Assembly: GCA_034401795.1 (NCBI GenBank) | Contig: CM067369.1 | Location: forward strand, 91,068,579-91,132,578 | Direction: 5' to 3' | Origin: Chaetoderma sp. LZ-2023a | Lineage: Eukaryota; Mollusca; Caudofoveata; Chaetodermatida; Chaetodermatidae | Length of the DNA stretch: 64,000 bases | In this document: positions 1-11,540 of the stretch, piece by piece | How the letters are laid out: each line of letters begins with the position of its first letter | Position numbering within the stretch: position 1 is the first letter of the stretch | Position numbers and translations under genes: made by a program | The notes under the pieces: model-generated | What the model saw: only the letters and a program-made list of their open reading frames with translations | The model's database searches: none | What the model was told of the DNA's origin: nothing

Positions 1-99
1 CACCCAACATGGACCACTTGTAATAAGTGACCACATATTTTAGCAAGAGCAGTCAGATAGTTAGCTTTGCCCTCCCGGATGCATGTAGACCTAATCGCA

Positions 100-410
100 A
101 TGCACTGATTCTCTTACGAAATGAGGGCATACGTTATACAACCTGTCACTCAAATATTTGACGTCATAATCAATTAAATGCCACAGGTAGGCTGACGTCA
201 CAGTCAAAATATGTAATTAATGACGTAGCTATAGTTATCAGGAACATTGAAAAGTCCGTAGGTTGTGCGAATTGTATAACATTCTGTTGAATATTTTGAA
301 ACTAATTTAACTGTGCTGCTGCTTAGTCAAATTAGTTTTAAAATATTAAACAGCTCACCTCAATAGTTACCATAGAAATGGGATTCTCGGAAGTCATGGT
401 TGCTTCATTT
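100..410 (-). repeat. Family D palindromic MITE copy
   Basis: Inverted copy of the family D element. It contains the core GTTGAATATTTTGAAACTAATTT at about 279-310, followed by a short loop and the complementary arm TCAAATTAGTTTTAAAATATT. Two perfect TGACGTCA motifs lie in its outer part at about 160-167 and 193-200. Ends were not resolved exactly, and no coding potential is seen here. Confidence 0.6.
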
Positions 411-659
411 CTTGATTACCAATTTGAGTCTCCGCAGCAGATAAGTAATCAATTATGGTATGATGAGGCGCAAATCTTTTAACCTGTTCCAGTACATGAG
501 CCAAAACGGCCAGAATCTGATTATGATCGCCAATACACGGACAACGGCGGACTCATACACCTCACCATGAACCACTTCGGCCTGATAGGCCATATCCACC
601 ACAATACATACCTTCACGACACCCATCACATTCACCACCTCCTTCCGCATTCGTACCGA

Positions 660-1700
660 CCTGACCATACATGCCACCAGGATTTGCGCCAATTGTTCCT
701 ACACATGCTGGGAAAAGAATCATCCTCGCCCTCCCACCTTACCCCCTGAATTTAGTGGGGAGGGCGATTGGGAGAATTATCTGTGCCAGTTTGAAATAAT
801 CTCCCGAACCTACCGTTGGACCGACCAACAGATGGGAGAATACCGTACAGGCAAGTTGTCAGGTAAGACGCTACAAGTCCTGGCCAATCTCGCATCAGCC
901 ACCACACCCACGTATACCATACTCGAAGGCAGTCTCTCTGAACGGTTTGGTGACACAGCTCTTGGGGACATTTCCAAGTAAAAGTAGACATTTTTAGCCA
1001 TTTACTGTTGAAAAACTTGCGGCGCCGTCCTCTCAAGACTTCCCCAGTTCTCGAGCTGAAGCTGGTCGCTGGTTACATGGTTCTATCACAAAACTAATGT
1101 AGGAGTAAACCACCTACAACTGGACACCTTTATCGACACCTTAAGCATGGAGCCCACTCTAAAGGAGAACCTATTTCTATTGGAGCATGGCAGTCTCCAA
1201 ACTCTGACTGCCACTGCTGTCAATATAGTAAACGTCCTACAACGGGAAAAGAATGCGCAGTGCCATTGGAATCATCCAATAAATATGGTGGAACAGACAC
1301 CAACCACCACAGCGCCAAACAGCACTAGTCTCTCGGCCGCACCAGCCACGGCACTTACACATGACACCACCACCGAACCAAGACCAGCAGACTGGTGAGC
1401 ACCAAAAGGGCAGAGGCCTCCTAATAACGACCCAGTCGAAACAACAACAATAACAATTACAAACAGCAAACAAATACAATGTTGGAAGAAATTACCAGTC
1501 AAATGGCGTCTCTTACCAACCTACTCACAACAAACACCACCACAGTGACAGTGCACTCTGCACGCACCAACACACAACCTGAGACCTGTTTTGAATGCGG
1601 TAAGTCAGGCCATTGGAAGGAACATTGCCCGAAACGGCGACCCTCTAACCCTGCCATCCCTGGCTGCACCATGCAACAATTCAACCAGGCGGGACGTTAA
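660..1700 (+). pseudogene. Gypsy-like LTR retrotransposon gag remnant with CCHC zinc knuckle
   Basis: The frame starting near 721 reads a capsid-type stretch containing FSGEGDWENYLCQFE, SGKTLQVLA and LSERFGD, the pattern seen in gag proteins of Gypsy-like elements. It stops near 980. A further gag-like piece is open at 1147-1398. The frame at 1479-1700 carries a zinc knuckle, C-x2-C-x4-H-x4-C (CFECGKSGHWKEHC, 1587-1628). The three pieces lie in order but are split by stops and shifts, so this is a dead copy. No protease, RT or LTR was identified next to it. Nucleocapsid function is known for the family; here only the motif is seen. Confidence 0.72.
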
Positions 1701-2450
1701 ACTAATAAGTGTACCGAACACAGAGTCAACTCAGTGCCCTTTCTCCCATCTCGGCTCAACACCGGCCACTGGCCAAAACTCCATTCAGAACAACACGCAC
1801 ACTTCGCCTAATCCATTCACTCACAATCCATTTACGCACCCGGCTTTGCCTGCACCATTATCCATTGCCAAAAATACTGACGCCTACTTCTGTGACTTCA
1901 GCACCGTCTGTTCCCGCCCAAGCTGAGATCACTAATCCCTCTTTCCTATGTAGGACTGCAGTGGTTAGCACATTTATATTTGTACCACGACCAGTCAATA
2001 TGGTGCCAAACCCACAGCGCCCTGGATTGGTCTGTAATACCAAGATCCTGCCCCGTTCACCCACGGCATCCAGCCGTGGCAGTAGTACCATGTCTGATGA
2101 TTCCAATCATCAGCCTAAATCGAAGTAAAGCAGTTTATAAGGCATTGTTTCGTCTGTTCCTCTAAGAAGCACAAAATGATGCACTGTGAAAAGTGGGCAG
2201 CAAGCACAGTGCAAAACCTGGGCCTGCACCAAGAACGCAGATACGACACTTGCTGCCACTAATAACACAATCATGGCCCCTACAACACCAACGACAACAC
2301 CAGCTACCATGCTATCACCGACTCCATCAGCACCGGTGCAAAACCCGCAACAGTGCCGACAGGTCGGTCCAACCGTCACTAGGTCAACTATATCATTAAC
2401 AGAAGCTATCGCTAAGCAGGCCTTTTAGATAGAGGAATAAAATAGAATAG
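1701..2450. other. No recognised gene; possibly more of the same retroelement
   Basis: Short open frames exist (for example 1709-2128 and 2186-2428) but none shows a motif I recognise, and composition resembles the preceding gag remnant (C/A-rich). It may be the gag-pol junction of the same decayed element. Confidence 0.3.
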
Positions 2451-2599
2451 AATATTTTATTGGCATGAAATCTACGAACATATAGACATGGCCAAACATG
2501 AAATGACAGAAAATATGTACATGACAAACAGTATATATATATATGTATATTACAATATACTATATATGTGCATGGCACCCGCCACTGTATGTTATATTG

Positions 2600-3270
2600 A
2601 TATGACTATATCGACGAAAGTTTAACATTTGACGCACACATCAATACTATGGTATCCAAGGCCAGCCAAATACTAGGAATCATAAAGCGAACATTTCGCC
2701 ACATAAATCCTAGCATCTTCATTTTGCTTTATAAATCCTTGGTGAGACCAATACTAGAATATTGTAATTGCATATGGTCGCCAAGGTTCGAAAGACAATC
2801 CCAACTAATACAACGGGTCCAGCTTAGAGCTACAAAAATTATACCATAAATGAGAAATTACAGCTATTCAGAAAGACTTATATGCTAAACTTAATGTCAT
2901 TCAAATACAGGCGCATTCATTGGGACCTAATTGAAATATATAAAATCATACACAACCAATGCAACATTGATCAAAATACCTTCTTCACACCCTCCACCAA
3001 TACTCATACTAGGGGACACAAACTTAAATTATACACACAGCGTAGCAATAAGGATATTCGTAAATTTTTCTTTTCCAACCGAGTAGTACCATACTGGAAC
3101 TCACTAACAGTTGAAGCTGTAGGAGCACCTACCCTTGAAGTATTTAAAATAAAAGTAGACAATCACTATAGGGAAATAATCCATAACTATGACTAGAATC
3201 TATATAAATTCGGAACAATAACACGCCATAGGCTTATGTTGTGTGGACATGATGATGATGATGATGAAGA
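2600..3270 (+). pseudogene. 3' end of a CR1/L2-like non-LTR retrotransposon with (ATG)n tail
   Basis: Two frames read the C-terminal thumb and tail of a LINE reverse transcriptase. 2649-2849 contains ASQILGIIKR, LLYKSLVRPILEYCNCIWSP and QRVQLRATK. 2882-3196 contains WDLIEIYKII, HKLKLYTQRS and FFFSNRVVPYWNSL, ending at a stop before a short 3' UTR. The element ends in a (gat)n run at 3249-3268, the type of microsatellite tail used by CR1/L2-clade elements. The catalytic RT core is missing and a stop plus a frame break separate the two frames, so it is a 5'-truncated dead copy. Confidence 0.8.
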
Positions 3271-3429
3271 TGCTGATGACTAGTTTGAATGAAATCAGTA
3301 AGGATGAGATAAACATTTGATTGTGCAATTGACGAATTCAAACTGTTGATCAAGCATATAAAAATAAATACTCTGACATAAAGATGAAGTACTTCGTCCA
3401 GGAATGAATTGCATGTCTGAGATAGATTC

Positions 3430-3690
3430 ACTACTTAATGAATGTTCTGTTGAAAATTTCGAAACTGATCATTTCGACTGGACGCCAGTGCTGCCACATG
3501 GCAGAGTCAGCACCGACTCATACCAGTTTTGAAGTATTCACTAGCTCAGCTATATAGTTGCCCTAAAATCGGGATTTTACTAATTTCGGGATCAAAGTAT
3601 ACGTCAAGAGTCGATCCCAACACGCGCAAATTAAGCGTGGATGTAGCTCAGCCCGAGATGGGCGAGGCGTAGTTAAAAGTGCATTCATCC
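3430..3690 (-). repeat. Family D MITE copy
   Basis: Inverted, diverged copy. GTTGAAAATTTCGAAACTGAT lies near 3450, and the outer end near 3650 reads GAGATGGGCGAGGCGTAG, the complement of the family's GCC(CC)GCCCATCTC terminus. Confidence 0.55.
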
Positions 3691-3804
3691 ATTTTGTGTC
3701 GAGATCTAGTTAGTTACTGGAAGAGGCACGGTCGAGTGTGAGAACTGGGGCTTGGGTTTACAGCCAGATCAAGGTACACTGTAAAGAGATAAGTTATTAT
3801 TTAT

Positions 3805-5765
3805 CTTGGACATTGGACATTTCGATATTTTGTCTTTTCATTGTGCACTCATAAACATAATGTAGGACAGGTTTGCATACCTCTGTATCACCATTGTTAC
3901 ATGACATAATGAAGGATAATTTTTCGGTATGGCTGAGAGAAGTGAATGTTGCTAAGTTGCTGAACGAGTTATATAGGGCGGCGCTTTCAGTTTAGTAGAA
4001 AGGACAGTCAAGTATAAAATGTCTCTCATCTTCTACCTCTTGTAAGTTACACAGTTGGCAGAGTCTATTTTTAACTGGTGTTTCGGAGGAAGTGTGTCTT
4101 CCTACCTCAATCTGGAGATTGTGCGCACTGACTCTGAGCTTAACAAATTGCTTTCTTCTATTGACATTTGTGTCGTGTAGTAAAACGTTCTCTATGCCAA
4201 AGTTAGAATCAAATGTTCTTTAGGTTCTCAATTTAGAACCTTGTTTGGAGACAGACGATGGTTGAATAAGGTCTCTGTTAATATAGGTAGACCAATTTTC
4301 TTGATATCTAATCTCCATCGCCTGTCCAAGTGTTTTTATGGACTATGTCTTACTGCTGTATCCTTGATTGTTCCAAATATTTTCAAGCCCAAAGTCAGTC
4401 CATAGGGTTTTCATATAGGTGGCCCAGTTTACTGTGTCTGATAGTGTAAATGGGTGTTGGTAGGCCTGATAAACTATAGTCTCAGAGTCAAGTGTGCCCA
4501 ATCTAAGCCAGACCTTTGTCGCATTTGTGGGTAGTGTGGCCAGTAGGGAAAATTGACCTAGTTCTCCCCTCACTGCTGCATGAGTTGTCTTCCTGCTGAC
4601 TCCAAGAACATATTCGCAGAAATTTATCAATACCTTTTCTACAGGTACATTATCACCGAGTTACATAAAGTTGTGAGCATTAATACCTTTTATAAAGAAG
4701 GGGCTCAAAATTTCGCTGCAATATGATAGAATTGGAAGGATTAGTGACTGAAATAATTTAAATGCCATCAGAATGTTATTTCTGCCATTTAGGATTTTAA
4801 GTTTAAACAGTGCCTTGCGACCTTGTTCTGCAAGTCTCTCACAGGCTGATTTGAAGTTACCAGGAGTCAATATTATCCCTAAGTAGCAATAGGATGAAAC
4901 AACTTTTAATGGTGATCCCATATATGTAAACTAATAATTCTTTAGGAGGTGGCCACTCTTATTAAACACAATTCCCTTGGGTTTACAGAGATTCACAGTG
5001 AGGTCCCACTTCCTGCAGTAAATACCTAATTTGAAGTGCATTTTGCAGTCCGCTAGAAAACTCAGACACTATGGCCTATGCATACATTAGGCAGTTAAAA
5101 TTTAACGTCAGGATTCATATTTTGGATAATTGTGAGAAAACTGCCAGCAATATCTGCTTTTAATAGTTTATAGATTGTTAAAACCCGACTTAAAGTCCAC
5201 AAAGCAACAAAATACTTTCTTCTTAAAGACTGCATTGACATATTTGTCGATTATGGAGTTTAGAGATAATAATATGTGGTCCGCAGTTCTGCCATTCGAC
5301 TTAAAGCCAATTTACTGCGGAACTGGCATATATAGGGGGAGGGGGGGGGGCCTATCTCAGAAAATTTTGATAGTCTAATTTGCAGTAGGGGCCTACACTA
5401 CAGAGCAGTTTACATAGGTTACTCCATGCGCCAATTCCTCTGTAATTCTCAGGGTTAGAAATTTCACCCTTTTTATGTAGTGGCGTTAAAAGATTACATC
5501 GCCAATTCACTGGAAAGTTACCTCAACGTAATATGGAGTTAAACAGTTTATGTAGGACCGGCATCAGTTGATTCTGTCCAGCTTTTAACATTTCGTTTAC
5601 AATTTGGTCTGGACCACTAGCCTTTCCATTTTTTAGTTTAGATATAGCTTGAGAGATCTCAGCGGTACTAATAGCAAAATTCAGCTCATTGAAGATCTTG
5701 TCTTTGTGTGACAGTATGAACGAATCCATTATATTTTCGAACCCATGGTAGAGATGGATACTCTG
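3805..5765 (-). pseudogene. Decayed CR1-like non-LTR retrotransposon polymerase (antisense)
   Basis: Read on the minus strand, the pieces occur in normal LINE order. 5729-5523 has the RT entry motif ISKLKNGKASGPDQIVNEML. About 5520-5400 reads NFPVNWRCNLLTPLHKKGE and NPENYRGI. About 5310-5180 reads GFKSNGRTADHILLLKSIIDKYV and CCFVDFKSGF. 4921-4661 reads SSYCYLGIILTPGN and ILPILSYCSEI. 4630-4343 is the C-terminal region. About 4180-4000 carries a terminal Cys/His cluster around KNRLCQLC and HFILDC. The segment that should carry the YADD catalytic motif is deleted (about 5100-5060), and several stops and shifts interrupt the frame, so it cannot be active. Confidence 0.82.
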
Positions 5766-6245
5766 TCTAGCTATAAGATGCTATTACTAGCCAAATTTGT
5801 ACATGAAAACAGTTGTCTCCCTTTAGCTGTTAGACGCGCACAATAACGGGCCTAATTTCCGCCATGTTACCCGTCATCAGTATATGCACAGGTGTTATTT
5901 TAAGAAAGTATATCCACGCCCCATCCCACGCGGCCCAATTGTGCAATATTCCAGTGGCCCCACCCACATCACGGCGATAGTATAGTGTATAGCGTTAGCA
6001 GAATTCCTATTACTAATTCATGGGCCGTCTACAGCCGGTGTAGTCCTGAGTGCACAGGTTGTTTTAGCATTTGAAAGTAACTATTTATTCTGTTGAAATA
6101 CGTCAAATTTATGAAAATTATGGGGAAAAATTTAGTCCCAGGGAACATTTACATGAAACAACGTAGTCGCGAAAGGGTTAAAATATAATCTAATCTATAT
6201 CTCTAGTACCTACTATACCACCTTAGCGATATTGTGTTAGTATAT
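5766..6245. other. Non-coding stretch, nothing recognised
   Basis: No convincing open frame, repeat core or structural RNA was seen. Sequence is mixed, moderately AT-rich. Confidence 0.4.
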
Positions 6246-6535
6246 CTTAGGGGTTGTATGTACAGCTCAACCGTGGCCCCATTTTTACCGCTCTTATTGA
6301 ACTGATCCTAACGGCCACAGCTCTCTTATTGAGCCTGTTCTCAGCAACAGAACAATTCCTACGGGACTGCTTGTGCCTCACTCCACCCTCTCGATCTATC
6401 TTTCTCTCTACCTCTCCCTCCCTCCCCTCTCTCTCCCTCACTCCCACATCTCTCCCTCCCTCCCCTCTCACTCACACCCTCGATGCTCTCTCACTCCCCC
6501 TCCCTTCCTCTTCACAGAGAGAGAGAGAGAGAGAG

Positions 6536-6614
<79 letters not shown>

Positions 6615-6890
6615 ATGCCCTGTCCCCAACAATTACGGTACGATCGGGATAAGCATGAAACATCCAAAAAATGTTTTTAGAATTTGTGTCCACACGATTC
6701 TTTTTTTCAATTTTTTAAATGTTTTTTCATTTCTCTCACCTTCTCTCACATTGAAATGTCTCCACAAAATTATCTCATGCTCTCATGTAAAAAAATATTG
6801 CGCGAGGCATACGAACACGTGATACGATAAACACTCACGTGCACAGACTAGGCGGCGGTGTAGGCGTAATCTCCCATCCACATAGTGCTG
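6246..6890 (+). repeat. Composite repeat with long (GA)n tract
   Basis: A C/T-rich stretch leads into an almost perfect (GA)n run at 6517-6611. Then follows a unit that is found again at about 10020-10310, in the same order: tgtccc(c)acaattacgg, gaaac(g/a)tccaaaaaatgt, tttctcacctt.tctcacattgaaatgtc, gcgaggcatacgaacacgtgat and gcacagactaggcggcggtgta. The open frames here are artefacts of the dinucleotide repeat. Confidence 0.8.
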
Positions 6891-6960
6891 CTGGTGTCGG
6901 GACTGATTGATCCCAACACGGGAAAAGCGTGGGTGGAGCATAGCTAGAGATGGGCATATG
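6890..6960 (-). repeat. Family D terminal fragment
   Basis: The stretch gggactgattgatcccaaca, then gtgggtggagcatagctagagatggg, matches the inverted terminal part of family D elements such as the one at 19430-19760. Confidence 0.5.
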
Positions 6961-7164
6961 TATTCAACACAATGTTGATTAAATCATAAATTCATCAAAG
7001 ATATCCAATTCGTACACTAGTGGCGGACTTTTTCACTTCTATGACGGGACTATACGCGATCAATATGAATATTGTGGTATCAGTAAACTAGTGACGTACT
7101 TGTTTATGATATACTTGAGTGACAGATCTGGTCTCTTCATTGTATAAGTTTTATAAATTTTAAG

Positions 7165-7320
7165 CGACAGCGGTCCAGGAGAAGACATTTTGAAAATTTA
7201 CCACTCGAATGACTGGTTCGTTTATCGAGCCAGTCATTTCGGTGGGAAATTGTCAAAAAAACAGTGTCTGGTCTGTAAATGGAGATTTCTCAAGACCACT
7301 ACAGGAGCCGTTCTTCGCTG
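7165..7320. repeat. Family A foldback MITE, partial
   Basis: The palindrome centre reads ACTGGTTCGTTTATCGAGCCAGT, flanked by GAAAATTTACCACT and its complement, then GGTCTGTAAATGGAGATTTC and CTCAAGACCACTACAGGAGCCG. Left terminus is eroded. Confidence 0.7.
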
Positions 7321-7785
7321 ATAAGCGAGGCTTATGACTTAAGTGTGTAAATTATGGAAGCTATTTGCTGTTGTCTTAAATTACTATTAATTTCAATCAC
7401 GGGTTAAATGTTTCAATAAAAAATCAAGAAGAATTGCGAACAATTAAGTAAAAAGTAAACAGAAACACGTTAGAACCGAAAGATTATAGGTTTTAATATG
7501 AAACTTATAGCAACGAGTTTATAATCCGATAAATAGGTATATGTCATATATATTTCTTAATAAGGCTGTCAGCCGGCAACTCATACATAGGCCTTCTTGA
7601 TTAAGAGAACCATTAAAATTAATTGTGAAGAACATGTTAAAGGTGTATATTCACACCATAATGATTTAATTTTTGTAGAATGAAACCATCAAATGTTAAG
7701 ATTTATTTAGTTGCATTACATTGGGAATTGGGGTACACAATTTAACCTTTGCCACTCTGGTGACAAAATTGTTAAATGTTCTTAA

Positions 7786-7787
7786 TG

Positions 7788-7819
<32 letters not shown>

Positions 7820-7925
7820 AGCGTGCGTGCGTGCGTGGGGAGGGGGTGGAGAGGGGAGGGGGGGCGCTTCGTGAAGAAAAACGGGGGGGGGGGGTGGTTA
7901 GAGAGGGGAGGTGGGGGGGGGGGGA
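7786..7925. repeat. (TGCG)n microsatellite and poly-G tracts
   Basis: A run of tgcg repeats (7786-7836) is followed by G-rich sequence with poly-G blocks near 7881-7891 and 7911-7923. The open frames across it on both strands are low-complexity artefacts. The G blocks could form quadruplexes. Confidence 0.85.
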
Positions 7926-8059
7926 CGCTACGTGAAGACAAACCTTGCTGCACAATTTCGTCCTTGTCAGGATACCTGGGTCGCTTGCACGAACGTGTTC
8001 GTTTGAAGAAACAAATGCATCACCCCGCTGGCTCACGGATGCGGGACATCTGACATTTT

Positions 8060-8290
8060 TATTTCTAACGCTACACGTCCAATAGACCAGTTTAGCTAAT
8101 GAGCGCTGAAAAAAAGCAGCCTATAGCAGTAACAGCGTCCAGTTAGATTAGTTTCAACATATTCAACAGCATGTTTATTAAATAGTAAAGACACACAATT
8201 CGTACGACCAGCCGGACTATTAAGCATTTCAGCCTACACGTCACATAGCTGATTATGATGCCACATCCCTGAGGAAATGGATTCATGAAT
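8060..8290 (+). repeat. Family D MITE copy, partial
   Basis: GTCCAGTTAGATTAGTTTCAACATATTCAACAGCATGTTTATTAAATAGTAAAGACA is the right half of the core plus the family's characteristic downstream segment ending in acgtcacatagctgattatgatg. Confidence 0.6.
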
Positions 8291-8709
8291 TATCAGTCCG
8301 TGCATCTGTCTGTCCGTCACACTCTGTCAGTCCATCTATTCATACATTCATGTGTGCCATTTTTTTACAATCAACCCTAGGATAACACACCTTCACTGTG
8401 TAGGAAAATAAACACGAGCTAATCAGCTTCCGACCGCCCCCGCTTGGTTCCCGACTCAACTATTTCAAATGTCTCCTCGTGTTCGTGCAAAATAGAGTCT
8501 GACATGGATTCATCTGGCATTTACTACTTCTGCAGTGACATTATAAGATCTGTTCGTGAGGTCGAATCTTTCATTTTATGGATCGCGACCGTCGCCAGAC
8601 TCATCAACTCTACTGACATCCACAACATAGTGTCGTGTTCAGAGATGGCTGTTGTGTCTGTGACTGAAATTAAAATGCAAACTATATATTACACATTATC
8701 GCATAGTCA
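8291..8709. other. Non-coding stretch, nothing recognised
   Basis: A frame is open at 8444-8761 but shows no motif and runs into a family C-like repeat, so I do not call it a gene. Confidence 0.4.
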
Positions 8710-8960
8710 CGAACCCTTTCACCGAAAAATCCCAGAAAAAGTAAAAATGTTACTAATATAAGTTATTCTGATGAATATTTTGAAATTAATTCGACTGGGA
8801 GCGGTTTCTGCCTTTGTCAACAACGGCTCTCAGTCGAATTATTTTCAAAATATTCAATAGAATAACTTGTATATTACTAAACGAACTTTGCCTTACAGTT
8901 TCCTGTACGTTTGCCTATATATTCCACGAACCCTTTCCCCGAAAAATCCTTGAAAAAGTG
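8710..8960. repeat. Family C-like palindromic element
   Basis: It begins cgaaccctttcaccgaaaaatccc. The core is TGAATATTTTGAAATTAATTCGACTGGGAGC, then a loop, then the complementary CAGTCGAATTATTTTCAAAATATTCA. A second cgaaccctttc(c)ccgaaaaatcc follows at about 8926, in direct rather than inverted orientation. Confidence 0.55.
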
Positions 8961-9234
8961 TACTACGTAATATTACACCCCCCCCACCCCCCTGTGGTAG
9001 AACGACTCCCATACGGCGCGCTCCTTTAATATGTGTACAAGGCTGCGAACATAGGCCCCCTATTACCCATGTGTTGGTCTCTCATTTTCACGGCGATCTT
9101 CGAAATATTTGCCTATATTTTCGTGGCCTATATATATTTATTCATCGCGTCTTTACATTCTGTACAAGAGCAATGAAAGGAAATGGATTTTATATGCGAT
9201 CAATCAACAAATAAGTTGTGAAATCATTACGAGA

Positions 9235-9873
9235 CTAATAGGACGAATCGTCCCGGGGCGAAACAGCAATTCCGGTACGAAACGTCCCATAAAAAGGGAA
9301 CGAATCAACCCGTAGGAAAAATGGGACGAACCGTCCCGGAACACTGCTGCTACTGCGCGAACTTCCAATCAGAGAGATTGCCCCCACAGTATTTCTCAGG
9401 TTCCAGCTCTGTGTGGGGACCGTCCCCAACGTGTTCTCTCACTTTTTTTAAAGTTAATGGTAATAATCGCTATCCCAAAAATGAGTTACGGTAAAACCGC
9501 CCAGAGAGGGAGGGAGAGAGAACTTGTTTTACCGTAATTCCGGGGACATTTTCACGTCTAGACCCTACACTCTGGGGACATGCTCGGATTGTGGGGACAA
9601 TGCCCATCCACATACTGCTGCTAATGCATGAACTGCCAACCAAAGAGTATGTCCTCACACTGTTTCTCACATTTGCGGGGACTCTCTCACTAGGTCCCCG
9701 CTCTGTGTGGGGACCGTCCCCACAGTGTTCTCTCACTTTTTTTAGTTAATGGTAATAATCGCAATCCATCTTAGAAGTATTTTTTATTTTGCCAACGCAG
9801 ACAGAAACACGAAGGAAATGAAAATAAAAAAATGAGAGAAAAAGTGATGTCCCCACAGTTACGGTAAAACCGT

Positions 9874-9951
<78 letters not shown>

Positions 9952-10498
9952 TTTTACCGTAATTCCGGGGACATTTTCACGTCTAGACCCTACACTCTGG
10001 GGACATGCTCGGATTGTGGGGACAATGCCCTGTCCCCACAATTACGGTCGCTCAAACGATCGGCAAAAGCGTGAAACGTCCAAAAAATGTATTTAGAATT
10101 TGTGTCCCCACGATTCATGTTTTTCAATTTTTTTACAGTTTTTTCATTTCTCTCACCTTTTCTCACATTGAAATGTCCCCACAAAATTATCTCACACTCT
10201 CATGTAAAAATATATATTGCGCGAGGCATACGAACACGTGATGTGATAAACACTCACATGCACAGACTAGGCGGCGGTGTAATCTCCCATCCACATACTG
10301 CTGCTAATGCATGAACTGCCAACCAAAGAGTATGTCCCCACACTGTTTCTCACATTTGTGGGGACTCTCTCACTAGGTCCCCGCTCTGTGTGGGGACCGT
10401 CCCCACAGTGTTCTCGCACTTTTTTTTAGTTAATGGTAACAATCGCTATCCATCTTAGAAGTATTTTTTTATTTTGCCAACACACGCAGAAACACGAA

Positions 10499-10543
<45 letters not shown>

Positions 10544-10741
10544 TTTTACCGTAATTCCGGGGACATTTTCACGTCTAGACCCTACACTCTGGGGACATGC
10601 TCGGACTTTTTCTAGTTAATGGTAATAATCGCTATCCATCTTAGAAGGTTTTTTTATTTTGCCAACGCACACAGAAACACGAAGGAAATGAAAATAAAAA
10701 ATGAGAGAAAAAAGTGATGTCCCCAGTTACGGTAAAACCGT

Positions 10742-10777
<36 letters not shown>

Positions 10778-10780
10778 TAT
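9235..10780. repeat. Complex tandem repeat array with (GA)n tracts
   Basis: Units built from the same blocks recur: gttaatggtaataatcgctatcc, acagaaacacgaagga, gttacggtaaaaccgtcc, a (GA)n tract, cttgttttaccgtaattccggggacattttcacgtctagaccctacactctggggacatgctcgg, and ctctgtgtggggaccgtcccc. GA tracts lie at 9506-9520 (short), 9876-9948, 10503-10540 and 10745-10773. Unit copies differ by deletion at the GA tract. Confidence 0.82.
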
Positions 10781-10959
10781 TTACCCATTTTAAATCAGCT
10801 TTCTTCGTAGAGTTATACAACTAATTATTTATAAACATAAATGCCGATTAAAAGTCGGTGTACGTGACTCATGTATTGTTTTTGATTGGATGGCGCATTT
10901 CTTAATATTACGTTGAAGAAATTAAACACACAATGGTATCCATAGCGTGATCGGCTCTA

Positions 10960-11425
10960 TAGCTCATGCAAAATAAAATGATAATCAGATTTGCATTCCA
11001 TTTCGTCCTTTTTAACAGTTCTTATGTTATATTCATGTGGCCCACCACAGAAACGGGAATTTTGAACTTTATCCTGAAAATTGTTCGCTTTCAGTCTCAT
11101 TTTATCGAGAATTATCGCCACAGCCGAACGCTTCGAGAGCTGAAACGAACGCTGTGAGAGGCTCCTGCGGCGAAGTAATATGACGTAGTCGTTCCTTCAG
11201 TCCTAGTCGTTTGTATATATTTGGCTGTAATAATATACTTTAATGTCCATACATCCTATTATCTGATAGTTAGTGTTGAAATGTATCTACCCGAATTTGT
11301 ATAGGATGATCCATGTGGAACGCGGCCAACGTTAACGTTTCCGGAAGTTGCTGAACTGTCAAATTGACTGTCGATTCTTTCGAAAACTGGTACCATGACG
11401 TGAATGATATTGTAACCGCTGTAAT
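10960..11425 (+). promoter_or_regulatory. Putative promoter/5' UTR of spectraplakin exon 1a
   Basis: This stretch lies directly upstream of the coding exon and is free of the window's repeat families. It holds a tgacgtag CRE-like motif near 11182, a ccggaag ETS-like motif near 11340 and tgacgtga near 11396. An in-frame TGA at 11405-11407 shows that translation must start at or after 11426. The transcription start cannot be placed from sequence. Promoter activity is inferred from position. Confidence 0.45.
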
Positions 11426-11540
11426 ATGGCTGAATATTCGATTTATACAAGTTGGAAAACAGGAGAGTATCGAGACTTGGACATTCCATTGAGCATCTTA
11501 CAGCTGGATCCGGCTGATAGACTCGTCCTAAGAATTGCAG
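11426..11540 (+). CDS. Spectraplakin (MACF1/dystonin/shot-like) alternative first coding exon 1a
   Basis: 115 nt encode 38 residues plus one base, ending LQLDPADRLVLRIA and the donor GCAG|GTAAGG. Known MACF1 and dystonin isoforms have a first-exon tail of the type LDPAERAVLRIA immediately before ADERD and the actin-binding domain, and this exon reproduces it. The leftover G (phase 1) joins the AT that begins the exon at 61571 to make the Asp codon. The start is set by the ATG at 11426 with an in-frame stop 19 nt upstream. The N-terminal half (MAEYSIYTSWKTGEYRDLD) is not one I recognise. The product would be the head of a giant actin-microtubule crosslinker. Orthology within the plakin family is not resolved. 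Confidence 0.85.

Noticed and set aside
1709-2428. Protease or integrase following the gag remnant
   Set aside because: No DTG/DSG, HHCC or DDE-type pattern could be read in any frame.
6472-6822. Several open frames of 65-149 codons on both strands
   Set aside because: They are translations of the (GA)n tract and C/T-rich flank; no motif and identical openness on both strands.
7696-8053. Frames rich in Gly, Pro or Ala-Arg-Thr-His around poly-G and tgcg repeats
   Set aside because: Low-complexity artefacts of microsatellites.
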